DNA from: Rhodococcus sp. OK519
Lineage (GTDB): Bacteria; Actinomycetota; Actinomycetes; Mycobacteriales; Mycobacteriaceae
Assembly: GCF_003051005.1 (NCBI RefSeq)
Contig: NZ_QAOW01000001.1
Coordinates: 310,001-374,000 of the forward strand
Length of the DNA stretch: 64,000 nt
Direction: 5' to 3'
Positions within the stretch are counted from its first letter, which is position 1, and each line of letters starts with the position of its first letter. The notes beneath the pieces were generated by a model. That model saw only the letters and a list, made by a program, of their open reading frames with translations. It did no database searches and was not told the DNA's origin. Both the position numbers and the translations under genes were made by a program. Positions 9,099 through 18,712 of the stretch are shown here, piece after piece.

Positions 9099-10001
9099 GT
9101 GCACGGTTATGCAAACGGTGCCAAGACGTTCGGCCTGCTGGTCGGGATGTCGGCGCTGATCATCTTCATCGGCTCGTTGTTCCGGAACCAGACCATCCTG
9201 ATCTTCTCGATCCTGCTGGCCGTGGGCACCAACGCGTGGGCGTACTTCAACAGCGACAAACTCGCTCTGCGTGCGATGCACGCTCAGCCCATCACCGAGG
9301 TGCAGGCCCCGGTCATCTACAAGATCGTCCGCGAACTCGCGACGGCCGCGCATCAGCCGATGCCGCGCCTCTACATCAGCCCGACGGCGGCGCCCAACGC
9401 GTTCGCGACGGGACGCAACCCTCGTCACGCCGCGGTGTGCTGCACCAGCGGCATCCTCGACATCCTCGACGAACGTGAACTGCGCGCCGTGCTCGGCCAC
9501 GAACTGTCGCACGTCTACAACCGCGACATCCTGATCTCGTCGGTGGCGGGCGCGATGGCGGCCGTCATCTCCGGCCTCGCGAACATGGCGCTCTTCGCGA
9601 ACATGTTCGGTGGACGCGGTGGCCAGAATGCCAATCCGATTGCGCTGCTATTGGTTTCGCTGCTGGGGCCGATCGCGGCAACCGTCGTCAGGCTCGCGGT
9701 GTCCCGGTCGCGGGAGTACCAGGCCGACCAGTCGGGGGCCGAGTTGACGGGTGATCCGCTGGCGCTCGCGTCGGCGCTGCGCAAGCTCGAACGCGGTACG
9801 CAGGCCGCGCCGCTGCCGCCGGAGCCGAAGATCGCGGCGCAGTCGCACATGATGATCGCCAACCCGTTCCGTGCCGGCGACCGGATGAGCAAGATGTTCG
9901 CGACACACCCGCCGATGGCGGACAGGATTGCCCGTCTCGAGAAGATGGCCGGTGGTGGCCCATCCGATGGTGGGCTCCCGCCTGGTTATCGCGAGTTGTG
10001 A
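9099..10001 (+). CDS. htpX: Membrane zinc metalloprotease HtpX
   Basis: A 300-residue membrane-bound M48 peptidase involved in quality control of membrane proteins. Two N-terminal transmembrane segments (about 10-27 and 31-50) precede the zinc site HELSH at residues 134-138. Two more hydrophobic segments (about 148-172 and 180-205) follow, then SREYQAD supplies the third ligand. The GTG start at 9099 has an AGAGG Shine-Dalgarno sequence 7-8 bases upstream. It is convergent with yajQ and separated from it by an imperfect hairpin. Confidence 0.95.
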   Translation: MHGYANGAKTFGLLVGMSALIIFIGSLFRNQTILIFSILLAVGTNAWAYFNSDKLALRAMHAQPITEVQAPVIYKIVRELATAAHQPMPRLYISPTAAPNAFATGRNPRHAAVCCTSGILDILDERELRAVLGHELSHVYNRDILISSVAGAMAAVISGLANMALFANMFGGRGGQNANPIALLLVSLLGPIAATVVRLAVSRSREYQADQSGAELTGDPLALASALRKLERGTQAAPLPPEPKIAAQSHMMIANPFRAGDRMSKMFATHPPMADRIARLEKMAGGGPSDGGLPPGYREL

Positions 10002-10017
10002 GCCCGGCGCCGGACAG

Positions 10018-10059
10018 CGGGCCGCACGCCGTCCGTGGTTGCGGAGGACGCGCGGCCCG
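10018..10059. terminator. Imperfect hairpin between htpX and yajQ
   Basis: Eight perfect outer pairs (10018-10025 with 10052-10059) extended by imperfect inner pairing, placed between convergent stop codons. Likely a shared terminator. Confidence 0.5.
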
Positions 10060-10066
10060 GTCGGTA

Positions 10067-10558
10067 CTACCGGTAGTTCACGAACTGCAGGGCGATGCCG
10101 AAGTCCTCGCCCTTGAGTAGCGCGATGATGGCCTGCAGGTCGTCACGCTTCTTGCTGCTCACGCGCAGTTCCTCGCCCTGGATCTGGGCCTTGACGCCCT
10201 TGGGGCCCTCGTCACGGATCTTCTTCGAGATCTTCTTGGCGTTCTCGCTGCTGATGCCCTGGACCAGGGTTCCGCTGAGCTTGTAGATCTTGCCGGACTG
10301 CGCGGGCTCGCCGGCGTCGAACGCCTTGAGCGAGATGTCGCGGCGGATCAGCTTCTCCTTGAACACGTCGAGGGCGGCGGTGAGCCGCTCTTCGGTGTCG
10401 GCGGTCAGCGTGATGGTCTCCTCGCCGGACCACTCGATGCTCGCCCCGGTGTTACGGAAGTCGAACCGGGTGCCCAGCTCCTTCGCAGCCTGATGCAGAG
10501 CGTTGTCCACCTCTTGACGATCAACCTTGCTCACCACATCGAAGGACGAATCAGCCAC
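10067..10558 (-). CDS. yajQ: YajQ-family nucleotide-binding protein
   Basis: A 163-residue soluble protein made of two ferredoxin-like domains, the YajQ fold. The opening [10 protein letters not shown] and closing [12 protein letters not shown] are hallmarks. Some homologues bind cyclic di-GMP and act on transcription; others only show nucleic-acid or nucleotide binding, so a specific role here is not established. It is a single-gene unit reading away from the tRNA-Tyr promoter region, from which it is separated by a region holding a 12-bp palindrome. Confidence 0.93.
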   Translation of the reverse strand: MADSSFDVVSKVDRQEVDNALHQAAKELGTRFDFRNTGASIEWSGEETITLTADTEERLTAALDVFKEKLIRRDISLKAFDAGEPAQSGKIYKLSGTLVQGISSENAKKISKKIRDEGPKGVKAQIQGEELRVSSKKRDDLQAIIALLKGEDFGIALQFVNYR

Positions 10559-10623
10559 GGCACACTCCTGAATTCTTGGCGGTAGACCCCACCCGGACGG
10601 CGGTGGGTAGCCCTGACGCTATC

Positions 10624-10635
10624 GGGTAGCTACCC
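10624..10635. repeat. 12-bp perfect palindrome upstream of yajQ
   Basis: GGGTAGCTACCC is self-complementary and lies in the 166-bp region between divergent yajQ and tRNA-Tyr. It could be an operator or processing element; nothing ties it to a known regulator. Confidence 0.4.
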
Positions 10636-10724
10636 CCCGTATCCACCCGGTTTGCGTATCTGGGGGGACTTCGATGTATTCTTCGATACGCGTCAGAGCG
10701 AGCAAGATACTCTGGGCGCAGCCT

Positions 10725-10807
10725 GGCAGATTGCCCGAGCGGCCAATGGGAGCGGACTGTAAATCCGTCGGCTTATGCCTACGTAGGTTCGAATCCTACA
10801 TCTGCCA
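10725..10807 (+). tRNA. tRNA-Tyr (GTA)
   Basis: An 83-nt class II tRNA. The acceptor stem GGCAGAT pairs with ATCTGCC, the anticodon loop contains GTA after CT, there is a long variable arm, and a GGTTCGAATCC T-arm. The CCA end is not encoded. A typical terminator hairpin follows directly. Confidence 0.97.
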
Positions 10808-10811
10808 CACA

Positions 10812-10845
10812 TTCAGCCCCGACCTTGAAAAAGGTCGGGGCTGAA
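10812..10845 (+). terminator. Intrinsic terminator of tRNA-Tyr
   Basis: A perfect 15-bp stem (10812-10826 with 10831-10845) with a GAAA tetraloop, followed by CTGTTTT. A textbook rho-independent terminator five bases after the tRNA. Confidence 0.92.
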
Positions 10846-10883
10846 CTGTTTTCGGGGTACTTCCTCTCCGGTCCGGCGGCCGC

Positions 10884-10917
10884 GATCGAGACTGTGATCC
10901 ATCCCACTGATCGAGAC
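10884..10917 (+). repeat. Direct repeat GATCGAGAC x2 upstream of aldehyde dehydrogenase
   Basis: Two identical 9-mers at 10884-10892 and 10909-10917 with a 25-bp period lie about 100-130 bp before the ATG. Spaced direct repeats can bind activators of the AraC type; none is encoded nearby, so the role is speculative. Confidence 0.3.
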
Positions 10918-11015
10918 CGAAGGGTCTTCTCCGCGACCTGGCTGTCTAGCGTCCGAGCCAGAGTGGCGCCCGTCACAGGGCGGGCGCGCTGGAGGCGCGA
11001 AGGAGCCATTTCTCG

Positions 11016-12512
11016 ATGACAGGTCTGATCAACGCGAACGAGACGTCCGCGACAGTGCAGCACCCCGGCAAGTTGTTCATCGGTGGGCGATGGGTCGAGC
11101 CGTCGACCACGGCCCGATTCGACGTCGTCAACCCCGCCACCGAGGACGTGTTCCTCACTGTGGCCGAGGCCGACGCGCAGGACATGTCGCGGGCCGTCGA
11201 TGCCGCCCGCGACGCCTTCGACCGCGGACCGTGGCCGCGCATGACCCATGCCGAGCGCGCGCCCTATCTGAAGGCGATCGGCGCCGGAATCCGTGAGCGC
11301 AGCGCCGAGCTGGGCCGCATCTGGACCAGCGAGATGGGCATCCTCGCCGCTGTGTCGACGTATGCCTCGGCCGGCTCCGGCGACGTCTTCGACTACTACG
11401 CGAGCCTTGCGGACAGCTACCAGTTCGTCGAGGAGCACCAGCCCAGCTCCGGCAGGGGAGTGGGCCTGATCGTCCGCGAGCCCGTGGGCGTCGTCGCCGC
11501 GATCATTCCGTGGAACAGCCCGCTCGGCCTGATCGCCAACAAGGTGGCCCCCGCCCTCATCGCGGGATGCAGCGTCGTCGTCAAGGCCTCGCCGGAGGCG
11601 CCCGGCGCCGCGTACCTGTTCGCCGAGATCGTCGAGGCGTGCGGACTGCCCGCAGGTGTCGTCAACGTCGTCACAGCCGAGCGGGAGGTGTCGGAACTGC
11701 TCGTGCGCAACCCCGGCATCGACAAGGTCACCTTCACCGGTTCCACTGCGGCCGGTCGCCGTATCGCGTCGCTGTGCGGTGACCGCATCGCCCGCTGCAC
11801 GCTCGAACTGGGCGGCAAGTCGGCCGGCGTCATCCTCGACGACTACGACCTCGCTACCGCTGCGCAGTCCATCGCGCAGTCGGCGCGGATCATGACCGGG
11901 CAGGTGTGCGCGTCGCTCACCCGCATCGTCGTCAGCAGGCACCGCCACGACGAGTTCGCCGAGGCTCTCGGTGCCGCGATGTCCGCGATCCGGGTCGGCA
12001 ACCCGTTCGACGCCGACACCGAGATGGGCCCGCTCGCGATGTCCCGCCAGCTCGACAAGGTCGAAGGCCTGATCGCGAAGGGTTGCGAGGAAGGCGCCCG
12101 CCTCGTGACCGGCGGTCGTCGCCCAGCCCACCTCGATCGTGGCTTCTTCATCGAGCCGACCGTGTTCGGCAACGTCGACAACGACTCCACCATCGCGCGC
12201 GAGGAGATCTTCGGCCCCGTCGTGAGCGTCATCGCAGCCGACGACGAGAACCACGCCGTCGACATCGCGAACGACACCATCTACGGACTCAACGCGTCGG
12301 TCTTCACGAACGACATCGAGCGGGCGTTCGCGGTGTCCCGGCAGTTGCGTTCAGGCACCGTCGGGCACAACGGCTTCCAGACCGACTTCGGTATCGCATT
12401 CGGTGGATTCAAGCAGTCCGGAATGGGACGTGAGGGCGGACTCGACGGCTTGCAGCCGTACCTCGAGGCCAAGACCGTCCTGCTCGACGCGATGCCGCCC
12501 AGCCTGGCCTGA
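11016..12512 (+). CDS. NAD(P)-dependent aldehyde dehydrogenase
   Basis: A 498-residue ALDH-superfamily enzyme that oxidises an aldehyde to the acid. It contains the coenzyme-binding segment IIPWNSPL (about 163-170), the general-base motif LELGGKS with Glu264, and the nucleophile Cys298 in GQVCAS, all at standard positions for the approximately 490-residue family. The start ATG at 11016 has AAGGAG about 10 bases upstream. It is followed by a strong hairpin and a MmgE/PrpD gene, suggesting a small catabolic unit. The substrate is unknown: closest-looking relatives are generic betaine- or aromatic-aldehyde-type dehydrogenases. Confidence 0.92.
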   Translation: MTGLINANETSATVQHPGKLFIGGRWVEPSTTARFDVVNPATEDVFLTVAEADAQDMSRAVDAARDAFDRGPWPRMTHAERAPYLKAIGAGIRERSAELGRIWTSEMGILAAVSTYASAGSGDVFDYYASLADSYQFVEEHQPSSGRGVGLIVREPVGVVAAIIPWNSPLGLIANKVAPALIAGCSVVVKASPEAPGAAYLFAEIVEACGLPAGVVNVVTAEREVSELLVRNPGIDKVTFTGSTAAGRRIASLCGDRIARCTLELGGKSAGVILDDYDLATAAQSIAQSARIMTGQVCASLTRIVVSRHRHDEFAEALGAAMSAIRVGNPFDADTEMGPLAMSRQLDKVEGLIAKGCEEGARLVTGGRRPAHLDRGFFIEPTVFGNVDNDSTIAREEIFGPVVSVIAADDENHAVDIANDTIYGLNASVFTNDIERAFAVSRQLRSGTVGHNGFQTDFGIAFGGFKQSGMGREGGLDGLQPYLEAKTVLLDAMPPSLA

Positions 12513-12520
12513 CGCGTGAG

Positions 12521-12557
12521 CGGTGGTGGTGCGCGGCCCGTCCGCGCACCACCACCG
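12521..12557 (+). terminator. Strong hairpin between aldehyde dehydrogenase and PrpD-like gene
   Basis: A perfect 16-bp stem (12521-12536 with 12542-12557) built on GGTGGTGG/CCACCACC repeats, loop CCCGT. It could terminate or attenuate transcription between the two genes, or stabilise the upstream mRNA. Confidence 0.65.
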
Positions 12558-12596
12558 TCGGCACTCTTCGCCTCACCACCCGACGAAAGGCCCTCG

Positions 12597-14081
12597 ATGA
12601 TGTCCGTGACCACCACCGGCACCGATCTGACCACCACGCAGCGACTTGCCGAGTTCGCGGTCCGGACACGTTTCGAGGATCTTCCCGAAGACGTCGTCGA
12701 CTACACGAAGCTGCTGATCCTCGATTCCCTCGCGTGTGGTGTCGGAGCGTCCCGCATGGAACGCACGCGGATGTCGCACCGGGTCCTCGAACGACTCGGC
12801 GGTCCGGAAGAGGCGACGGTCTTCGGTCTGGGGCGCAAGGTGTCGGCGACGAGTGCTGCGGCGGCGAACGCGGAGATCATGAATCTTCTCGACGCCGACG
12901 ACACCTTCTTCAACTCCGCCCACTTCGTGATCATGAACGTCGCGGCCGCACTCGCCGAGGCCGAACGCACCGGGGCGTCCGGTGCGGAGATGATCCGAGC
13001 CGTCGCCGTGGGATTCGACCTGTCGGCACGGGTGAATCTCGCGAGTTCGTTCATGGCGTTCGAGGACGGACAGTTCCGTTGGTCGCAGATGTTCGGCAGC
13101 GGCTACGCGAGTATCGGCGCCGCGGTGTCCGCCGGGATCGTCGGCGGACTCGACGAGAGGCAAATGGCGAATGCGCTCGCGCTCGTTGCGGGCACCGCGC
13201 CGACGGCGCGCAACACGAACACGGCAGAGCGCACCGAGATCGCGTCGTACAAGTGGGCTCCGAACTATCACCTCGCGCACTGCGCGATGACTGCAGCGCT
13301 GATGGCGGAGGTCGGATACGAGGGCGAGCACGACCTGTTCGACCTCAGCCCGGGGTTCATCGAGGCACAGGGGTTTGTGGGTGTCGACGTCACGCCGCTC
13401 ACCGAGGCGCTGGGAGAGCAGTGGTGGATCCTCGACTCGGCCGTCAAGTATTTCCCCGCCTGCCGCTACACCACGGCGCCGGCGGCGGTGCTGCAGTCCT
13501 ATCTCCGTGAGCACGGTCTGGCGGCAGAGGACATCGAGCACATCGAGGTGCGACTGAACCCCGCTGCCTACGCGATGACGGTGTTCTCCGAGCCGGAACG
13601 CAACTTCGTCGCGGATCACCGCGCACCCATGAAGGCGCAGTTCAACATCCCCTACGTGCTCGCCCAGGTGGCGCTGGGGCGCACGCCGGGGCCCGACTGG
13701 TACTCCGACGAGGCGATGCGCGATCCGAGGGCCTGGAAGATCGCGGAGCGCATCACCACCGCGCCGGATCCGAGCCTGGCGGAGGAATGGAACGCACAGA
13801 TCAACGATTCCCCGGAGGGGCGGCCGCGGCGTACCCGCGGGTCGTTGACGATCCGGGCCCGGGGACAGGAACTGGTCGCCGAGTCCGACTACGCACCCGG
13901 TGACCCGTGGTCCCCCGAGACGCGTCCGACGTGGAACGACGTGGCGACCAAGTTCCGGAACTTCGCGGCGGGCCTGCTCTCGGAATCGAAGATCGAGCAG
14001 GTCATCGCGGTTGTGCGTACGCTTGATTCGGCCGACGACGTCGCACGATCGCTCGCGCCCCTGCTGGGTTGCGGTGACTGA
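12597..14081 (+). CDS. MmgE/PrpD family protein
   Basis: A 494-residue member of the MmgE/PrpD family, which includes 2-methylcitrate dehydratase, cis-aconitate decarboxylase-like enzymes and many uncharacterised proteins. Typical elements are an N-terminal LLILDSLACGVGA segment, an AEIMNLLDADDTF active-site region, an ASYKWAPNYHLAHCAM block and a C-terminal KAQFNIPYVLA segment. The start at 12597 is the first of two adjacent ATGs and follows GAAAGG; the open frame reaches further upstream through the hairpin, which I exclude. No prpB or prpC neighbours exist, so methylcitrate dehydration is unlikely. A role with the preceding aldehyde dehydrogenase is only inferred from proximity. Confidence 0.88.
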   Translation: MMSVTTTGTDLTTTQRLAEFAVRTRFEDLPEDVVDYTKLLILDSLACGVGASRMERTRMSHRVLERLGGPEEATVFGLGRKVSATSAAAANAEIMNLLDADDTFFNSAHFVIMNVAAALAEAERTGASGAEMIRAVAVGFDLSARVNLASSFMAFEDGQFRWSQMFGSGYASIGAAVSAGIVGGLDERQMANALALVAGTAPTARNTNTAERTEIASYKWAPNYHLAHCAMTAALMAEVGYEGEHDLFDLSPGFIEAQGFVGVDVTPLTEALGEQWWILDSAVKYFPACRYTTAPAAVLQSYLREHGLAAEDIEHIEVRLNPAAYAMTVFSEPERNFVADHRAPMKAQFNIPYVLAQVALGRTPGPDWYSDEAMRDPRAWKIAERITTAPDPSLAEEWNAQINDSPEGRPRRTRGSLTIRARGQELVAESDYAPGDPWSPETRPTWNDVATKFRNFAAGLLSESKIEQVIAVVRTLDSADDVARSLAPLLGCGD

Positions 14082-14112
14082 CGGCGCGTTTTACGGCTGT
14101 TGACCAGCCAAT

Positions 14113-14142
14113 TTGTATCTCGGGTGGAGGTCTGTGTAATCT
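14113..14142 (+). promoter_or_regulatory. Promoter of the tRNA-Thr/tRNA-Met/rpmG unit
   Basis: TTGTAT (14113-14118), an 18-bp spacer and TAATCT (14137-14142) fit a housekeeping sigma promoter 41 bases ahead of tRNA-Thr. Confidence 0.6.
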
Positions 14143-14182
14143 TCTGGAGGCTTCAGCGCGCAGCGATGTGCGGGACAGCCAC

Positions 14183-14255
14183 GCCCCCTTAGCTCAGTCG
14201 GCAGAGCGTTTCCATGGTAAGGAAAAGGTCGACGGTTCGATTCCGTCAGGGGGCT
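14183..14255 (+). tRNA. tRNA-Thr (GGT)
   Basis: A 73-nt cloverleaf. The acceptor GCCCCCT pairs with AGGGGGC, anticodon stem TTTCC/GGAAA encloses ATGGTAA with anticodon GGT, and the T-arm contains GGTTCGATTCC. CCA is not encoded. Confidence 0.97.
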
Positions 14256-14300
14256 CGCTGGATTGTGGTGTCGCCGGCTTCGCGCGACACTCGACACCGA

Positions 14301-14373
14301 GGCGGTGTAGCTCAGTTGGTAGAGCAAACGACTCATAATCGTTGTGTCGCCGGTTCAAGTCCGGCCATCGCTA
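14301..14373 (+). tRNA. tRNA-Met (CAT), elongator type
   Basis: A 73-nt cloverleaf with acceptor GGCGGTG/CATCGCT (two G-T pairs) and anticodon loop CTCATAA. It lacks the C-A mismatch and three G-C anticodon-stem pairs of initiator tRNAs, so it is the elongator. Confidence 0.95.
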
Positions 14374-14436
14374 CACAAGACGAATGATCCACCCTGATCT
14401 ATCTCTGATCAGATTCACGCGAAAGAAGGCGTCCCC

Positions 14437-14604
14437 GTGGCCTCCTCGACTGATGTTCGGCCGAAGATCACCTTGGCATGTGAGGTGTGCAAGCACCGCA
14501 ACTACATCACCAAGAAGAACCGCCGCAACGATCCCGATCGCCTCGAGCTGAAGAAGTTCTGCCCGAACTGCGGAACTCACCAGGCGCACCGCGAGTCCAA
14601 GTAG
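14437..14604 (+). CDS. rpmG: Ribosomal protein bL33 (zinc-binding form)
   Basis: A 55-residue large-subunit ribosomal protein. It keeps the zinc-binding cysteines CEVC near residues 15-18 and CPNC near 43-46, so it is the C+ paralogue used under zinc-replete conditions. The GTG at 14437 has a GAAAGAAGG ribosome-binding site. It follows tRNA-Thr and tRNA-Met and precedes hadA, exactly as the rpmG2 locus of mycobacteria. Confidence 0.95.
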   Translation: MASSTDVRPKITLACEVCKHRNYITKKNRRNDPDRLELKKFCPNCGTHQAHRESK

Positions 14605-14628
14605 TTTCTCGGATCGGCGCTCGCGCGT

Positions 14629-14634
14629 TAGGTT
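14629..14634 (+). promoter_or_regulatory. -10 box (TAGGTT) for hadAB
   Basis: TAGGTT followed by CACT repeats the sequence found ahead of grcC1. It lies within a GTTAGG/CCTAAC inverted repeat (14627-14632, 14649-14654) that brackets the expected transcription start. Confidence 0.4.
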
Positions 14635-14689
14635 CACTGTCAGACTGCCCTAACGAGGTTTGCGTCTACAGGGCAGGCAGGTATTTGCT

Positions 14690-15238
14690 GTGACAGAGAC
14701 AGTCGTGAGGGAGCCCGAACTGATCTCCGATCCCGCCGCGCATGCGGCCTCGATGGTCGGACATCACTATCGGGTGACCGATTTCTACGAAATCGGCCGG
14801 GAGAAAGTCCGAGAGTACGCACGTGCCGTGCTCGACGATCATCCTGCTCATCACGACGAGGAAGCGGCGAGTGGCCTCGGCTACGACGGCCTCGTCGCGC
14901 CTCTGACCTTCGTCTCGATCGTCGGCATGCTCGCTCAGCGCAAGCTGTTCGAAGAGGTTGTGACCGGTTACGATCTCAGCCAGATCATGCAGACCGATCA
15001 GCGACTCGTGTTCCACAGGCCGCTGTTGGCGGGCGACCGTTTGATCTGCGATGTCTACCTGGAGTCATTTCGCCAGGCAGCGGGCAGTGACATCATCGTC
15101 ACCAAGAACGTCATCACCGACGTGAACGGCGAGCTGGTTCAAACCACTTGGACCACGCTCGTCGCGCGTTCCGGTGGTGAGGTGGACGAGAACATTGCCC
15201 ACGCGGTCAAGGATGTGATGATGCATGTCGCTCCGTAG
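14690..15238 (+). CDS. hadA: (3R)-hydroxyacyl-ACP dehydratase subunit HadA
   Basis: A 182-residue hot-dog-fold subunit of the FAS-II dehydratase that removes water during mycolic-acid chain elongation. The conserved blocks are GHHYRVTDFYEIGREKVREY, GYDGLVAPLTF and an LLAGDRL segment. As in mycobacterial HadA, it lacks the catalytic Asp-His pair, which HadB supplies. The GTG at 14690 is chosen; the frame extends 30 bases upstream. The N-terminus is some 20 residues longer than the mycobacterial protein. It overlaps hadB by 14 bp, indicating co-translation. Confidence 0.93.
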   Translation: MTETVVREPELISDPAAHAASMVGHHYRVTDFYEIGREKVREYARAVLDDHPAHHDEEAASGLGYDGLVAPLTFVSIVGMLAQRKLFEEVVTGYDLSQIMQTDQRLVFHRPLLAGDRLICDVYLESFRQAAGSDIIVTKNVITDVNGELVQTTWTTLVARSGGEVDENIAHAVKDVMMHVAP

Positions 15239-15650
15239 GTTCGAGGACGTCGCTGTCGGCGACGAACTGCCCGAGCGCGTCGTCACTCTGACTCGCGGGA
15301 ATCTCGTCAACTACGCCGGCGTGTCAGGTGACCCCAATCCGATCCACTGGAGCGATCACGTGGCCCGCCTGGCCGGCTTGCCGGACGTCGTGGCGCACGG
15401 CATGCTGACCATGGGCCTCGGTGGCGGGTTCGTCTCGTCCTGGCTCGGCGATCCGGGTGCGGTATCCGAATACAACGTTCGGTTCACCAGCCCGGTGTAT
15501 GTGGCGGCCGACAAGGCTGCCGAAGTGGAGTTCACCGGCAAGATCAAGTCGGTGGATGCCGAAAGTAAGACCGCAGTAGTCGCGATCGTGGCGCGGTCCG
15601 AGGGTCGTAAGATCTTCGGTCGAGCCACCGCAACGGTCCGTTTGGCCTGA
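15225..15650 (+). CDS. hadB: (3R)-hydroxyacyl-ACP dehydratase subunit HadB
   Basis: A 141-residue MaoC-like hot-dog protein, the catalytic half of the HadAB dehydratase. The catalytic Asp and His lie in SGDPNPIHWSDH, followed by the VVAHGMLTMGLGG helix. It overlaps hadA, so the two are translationally coupled. No hadC follows: the next elements are a promoter and tRNA-Trp. In mycobacteria hadC sits exactly here, so this organism either lacks HadBC or encodes it elsewhere, consistent with shorter mycolates in Rhodococcus-like genera. Confidence 0.94.
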   Translation: MSLRRFEDVAVGDELPERVVTLTRGNLVNYAGVSGDPNPIHWSDHVARLAGLPDVVAHGMLTMGLGGGFVSSWLGDPGAVSEYNVRFTSPVYVAADKAAEVEFTGKIKSVDAESKTAVVAIVARSEGRKIFGRATATVRLA

Positions 15651-15668
15651 GTGCCGGACGGATTGGGT

Positions 15669-15698
15669 TTGTTCCGGGGCTTTGAAGTACACTAGAGT
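15669..15698 (+). promoter_or_regulatory. Promoter of tRNA-Trp/secE/nusG
   Basis: TTGTTC (15669-15674), 18-bp spacer and TAGAGT (15693-15698) form a plausible housekeeping promoter about 117 bases before tRNA-Trp. Confidence 0.55.
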
Positions 15699-15815
15699 TT
15701 CTGGGGTTACTCAGGCGCTGCGCGCTGCCTTACGGTGCTGTTGAAACAGCCCGAACGGGGTGGCGCGCATGTCATGTAAACCTGGATAGGTCGACCAGTT
15801 CGATCGGTCGTCCAA

Positions 15816-15888
<73 letters not shown>

Positions 15889-15918
15889 CACCCGGACTGG
15901 CTACTGAGAGGAACGACG

Positions 15919-16401
15919 GTGAGCGACGAGCGCGACAAGCGCGACGACGGCACTTCTGGATCCATGGATCCTGACGCCGTCGACGGATCTGTAGCCGGCG
16001 CGAACCCTCGCCCCGAATCCGAACATTCCGATACCGCGGGCAGTGGTCCCGCGAGTGTCGTTCCCTCGGGCAAGCCCAGCGGCAAGCGCGCTGTGCGCCG
16101 CGGCGCTGCCGACGTGCAGCCCGCAAAGAAGACGGTTGCAGCCTCCTCCGTGAAGTCTCCGGAGTCGAAGCCCATCGCCACGAAGTCCAAGGCTGACAAG
16201 CCCCGCGCGGAGAACATCTTCAAGCGGATTCGTCGCTTCCTGCGCGAAGTTGTTGCCGAACTGCGCAAGGTCATCTGGCCCAATCGCAAGCAGATGATCA
16301 CGTACACCAGTGTCGTGCTCGTGTTCGTCGCCTTCATGGTGACGTTCATCAGCCTCCTCGACCTTGGTTTCATCAAGGGCGTTTCCTGGTTGTTCGGCTA
16401 G
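15919..16401 (+). CDS. secE: Preprotein translocase subunit SecE
   Basis: The small tail-anchored-like subunit that clamps SecY in the Sec translocon. It has 160 residues from the GTG at 15919 (GAGAGGA ribosome-binding site). A long, charged, low-complexity N-terminal region (about 1-95) precedes the conserved amphipathic helix FLREVVAELRKVIWPNRKQM and a single transmembrane segment (about 130-152). The open frame continues upstream through tRNA-Trp, which rules out earlier starts. Extended N-termini are usual for actinobacterial SecE. nusG follows in the same direction. Confidence 0.95.
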   Translation: MSDERDKRDDGTSGSMDPDAVDGSVAGANPRPESEHSDTAGSGPASVVPSGKPSGKRAVRRGAADVQPAKKTVAASSVKSPESKPIATKSKADKPRAENIFKRIRRFLREVVAELRKVIWPNRKQMITYTSVVLVFVAFMVTFISLLDLGFIKGVSWLFG

Positions 16402-16436
16402 CCGGGGACGCCCGTCGGCGTTCCCGAACGATGTGA

Positions 16437-17312
<876 letters not shown>

Positions 17313-17389
17313 CGGTCCCCGACCCGGGTACCCACACAAACTTGCACGCAGTACGCAAGAAACACACCCCGTAGGAACAAGGAACGAAG

Positions 17390-17824
17390 ATGCCCCCCAA
17401 GAAGAAGAAGCTCGCAGGGCTCATCAAGCTTCAGATCCAGGCTGGTCAGGCTAACCCTGCCCCGCCCGTGGGTCCGGCGCTCGGTCAGCACGGCGTCAAC
17501 ATCATGGAGTTCTGCAAGGCTTACAACGCGGCGACTGAGTCCCAGCGCGGCAACGTGATCCCGGTGGAGATCTCGGTCTACGAAGACCGGACCTTCGACT
17601 TCAAGCTGAAGACCCCGCCGGCCGCCAAGCTGCTGCTCAAGGCTGCTGGTGTCCAGAAGGGCTCCGGCGAGCCGCACAAGACCAAGGTCGCGACCGTGAC
17701 CATGGATCAGGTGCGCGAGATCGCGAAGACCAAGCAGGAAGACCTCAACGCGAACGACATCGACGCGGCCGCGAAGATCATCGCCGGCACCGCGCGTTCG
17801 ATGGGTATCACCGTCGAGGGTTAA
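17390..17824 (+). CDS. rplK: Ribosomal protein uL11
   Basis: A 144-residue large-subunit protein of the GTPase-associated centre, which binds 23S rRNA and is needed for factor-dependent GTP hydrolysis. The N-terminal domain has the [20 protein letters not shown] segment and the C-terminal domain ends with [10 protein letters not shown]. The ATG at 17390 follows AAGGAACGAAG. It is transcribed with rplA 93 bp downstream; the gap contains two short hairpins (around 17826-17841 and 17840-17854) that could be an L1 regulatory site. Confidence 0.97.
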
Positions 17825-17917
17825 TCCTCCACCGTGGGAGGGCCTGCCAGGCCCGTCACCACAACTGAACCATTCACCCGGGTCGAGCGCTCAGGGTGAG
17901 AAGTAAGGACAGAAGAA

Positions 17918-18631
17918 ATGGCAAAGCGCAGCAAGGCGTACCTCGCCGCCGCTGAGAAGATCGACGCGGACAACCTTTACAGCCCCCTCGAGGCTGCGAA
18001 GCTGGCCAAGGAGACCTCGTCGAGCAAGATGGACTCGACCGTCGAGGTTGCCGTCCGTCTGGGCGTCGACCCCCGCAAGGCGGACCAGATGGTTCGTGGC
18101 ACGGTCAACCTGCCGCACGGCACCGGTAAGACCGCCCGCGTCGTCGTGTTCGCTGTCGGCGAGAAGGCCGCCGAGGCCGAGGCCGCCGGCGCCGATGTCG
18201 TCGGCTCCGAGGATCTGATCGAGCGCATTCAGGGCGGCTGGACCGACTTCGACGCCGCGATCGCCACCCCTGACCAGATGGCCAAGGTCGGCCGCATCGC
18301 CCGCGTCCTCGGACCGCGTGGCCTGATGCCGAACCCGAAGACCGGCACCGTTACGCCGGACGTCGCGAAGGCTGTCACCGAGATCAAGGGCGGCAAGATC
18401 AACTTCCGCGTCGACAAGCAGGCCAACCTGCACTTCGTGATCGGCAAGGCGTCGTTCGACGATGCCCAGCTGGTCGAGAACTACGGCGCCGCGCTGGACG
18501 AGATCCTGCGTGCGAAGCCGTCGTCGGCGAAGGGCCGTTACGTCAAGAAGGTCACGGTTTCGACCACCACCGGACCGGGCATCCCGGTGGATCCGAACCG
18601 TACCCGCAACCTCCTCGAGGACGGCGAGTAA
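17918..18631 (+). CDS. rplA: Ribosomal protein uL1
   Basis: A 237-residue L1-stalk protein that binds 23S rRNA and often represses its own operon. It carries the family signature [19 protein letters not shown] near residues 122-140. The start ATG follows AGGACAGAAGAA. A perfect 17-bp hairpin 30 bp after the stop ends the rplKA unit, so rplJL are transcribed separately. Confidence 0.97.
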   Translation: MAKRSKAYLAAAEKIDADNLYSPLEAAKLAKETSSSKMDSTVEVAVRLGVDPRKADQMVRGTVNLPHGTGKTARVVVFAVGEKAAEAEAAGADVVGSEDLIERIQGGWTDFDAAIATPDQMAKVGRIARVLGPRGLMPNPKTGTVTPDVAKAVTEIKGGKINFRVDKQANLHFVIGKASFDDAQLVENYGAALDEILRAKPSSAKGRYVKKVTVSTTTGPGIPVDPNRTRNLLEDGE

Positions 18632-18660
18632 GTCGCGCAACCTCGCGACCTGATCGACCT

Positions 18661-18698
18661 CGAAGGCCGGCACAGAGTTTTCTCTGTGCCGGCCTTCG
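18661..18698. terminator. Bidirectional terminator after rplA
   Basis: A perfect 17-bp stem (18661-18677 with 18682-18698) with a TTTT loop between convergent rplA and the efflux gene. Confidence 0.92.
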
Positions 18699-18712
18699 GC
18701 GTTCGCGGGGTC

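Noticed and set aside
10779-12254. 491-codon minus-strand frame over the aldehyde dehydrogenase
   Set aside because: Shadow frame: it starts inside the dehydrogenase and reads through the tRNA-Tyr terminator.
12597-14081. 2-methylcitrate dehydratase (prpD)
   Set aside because: No prpB or prpC nearby, and the family is functionally diverse; left as MmgE/PrpD family.
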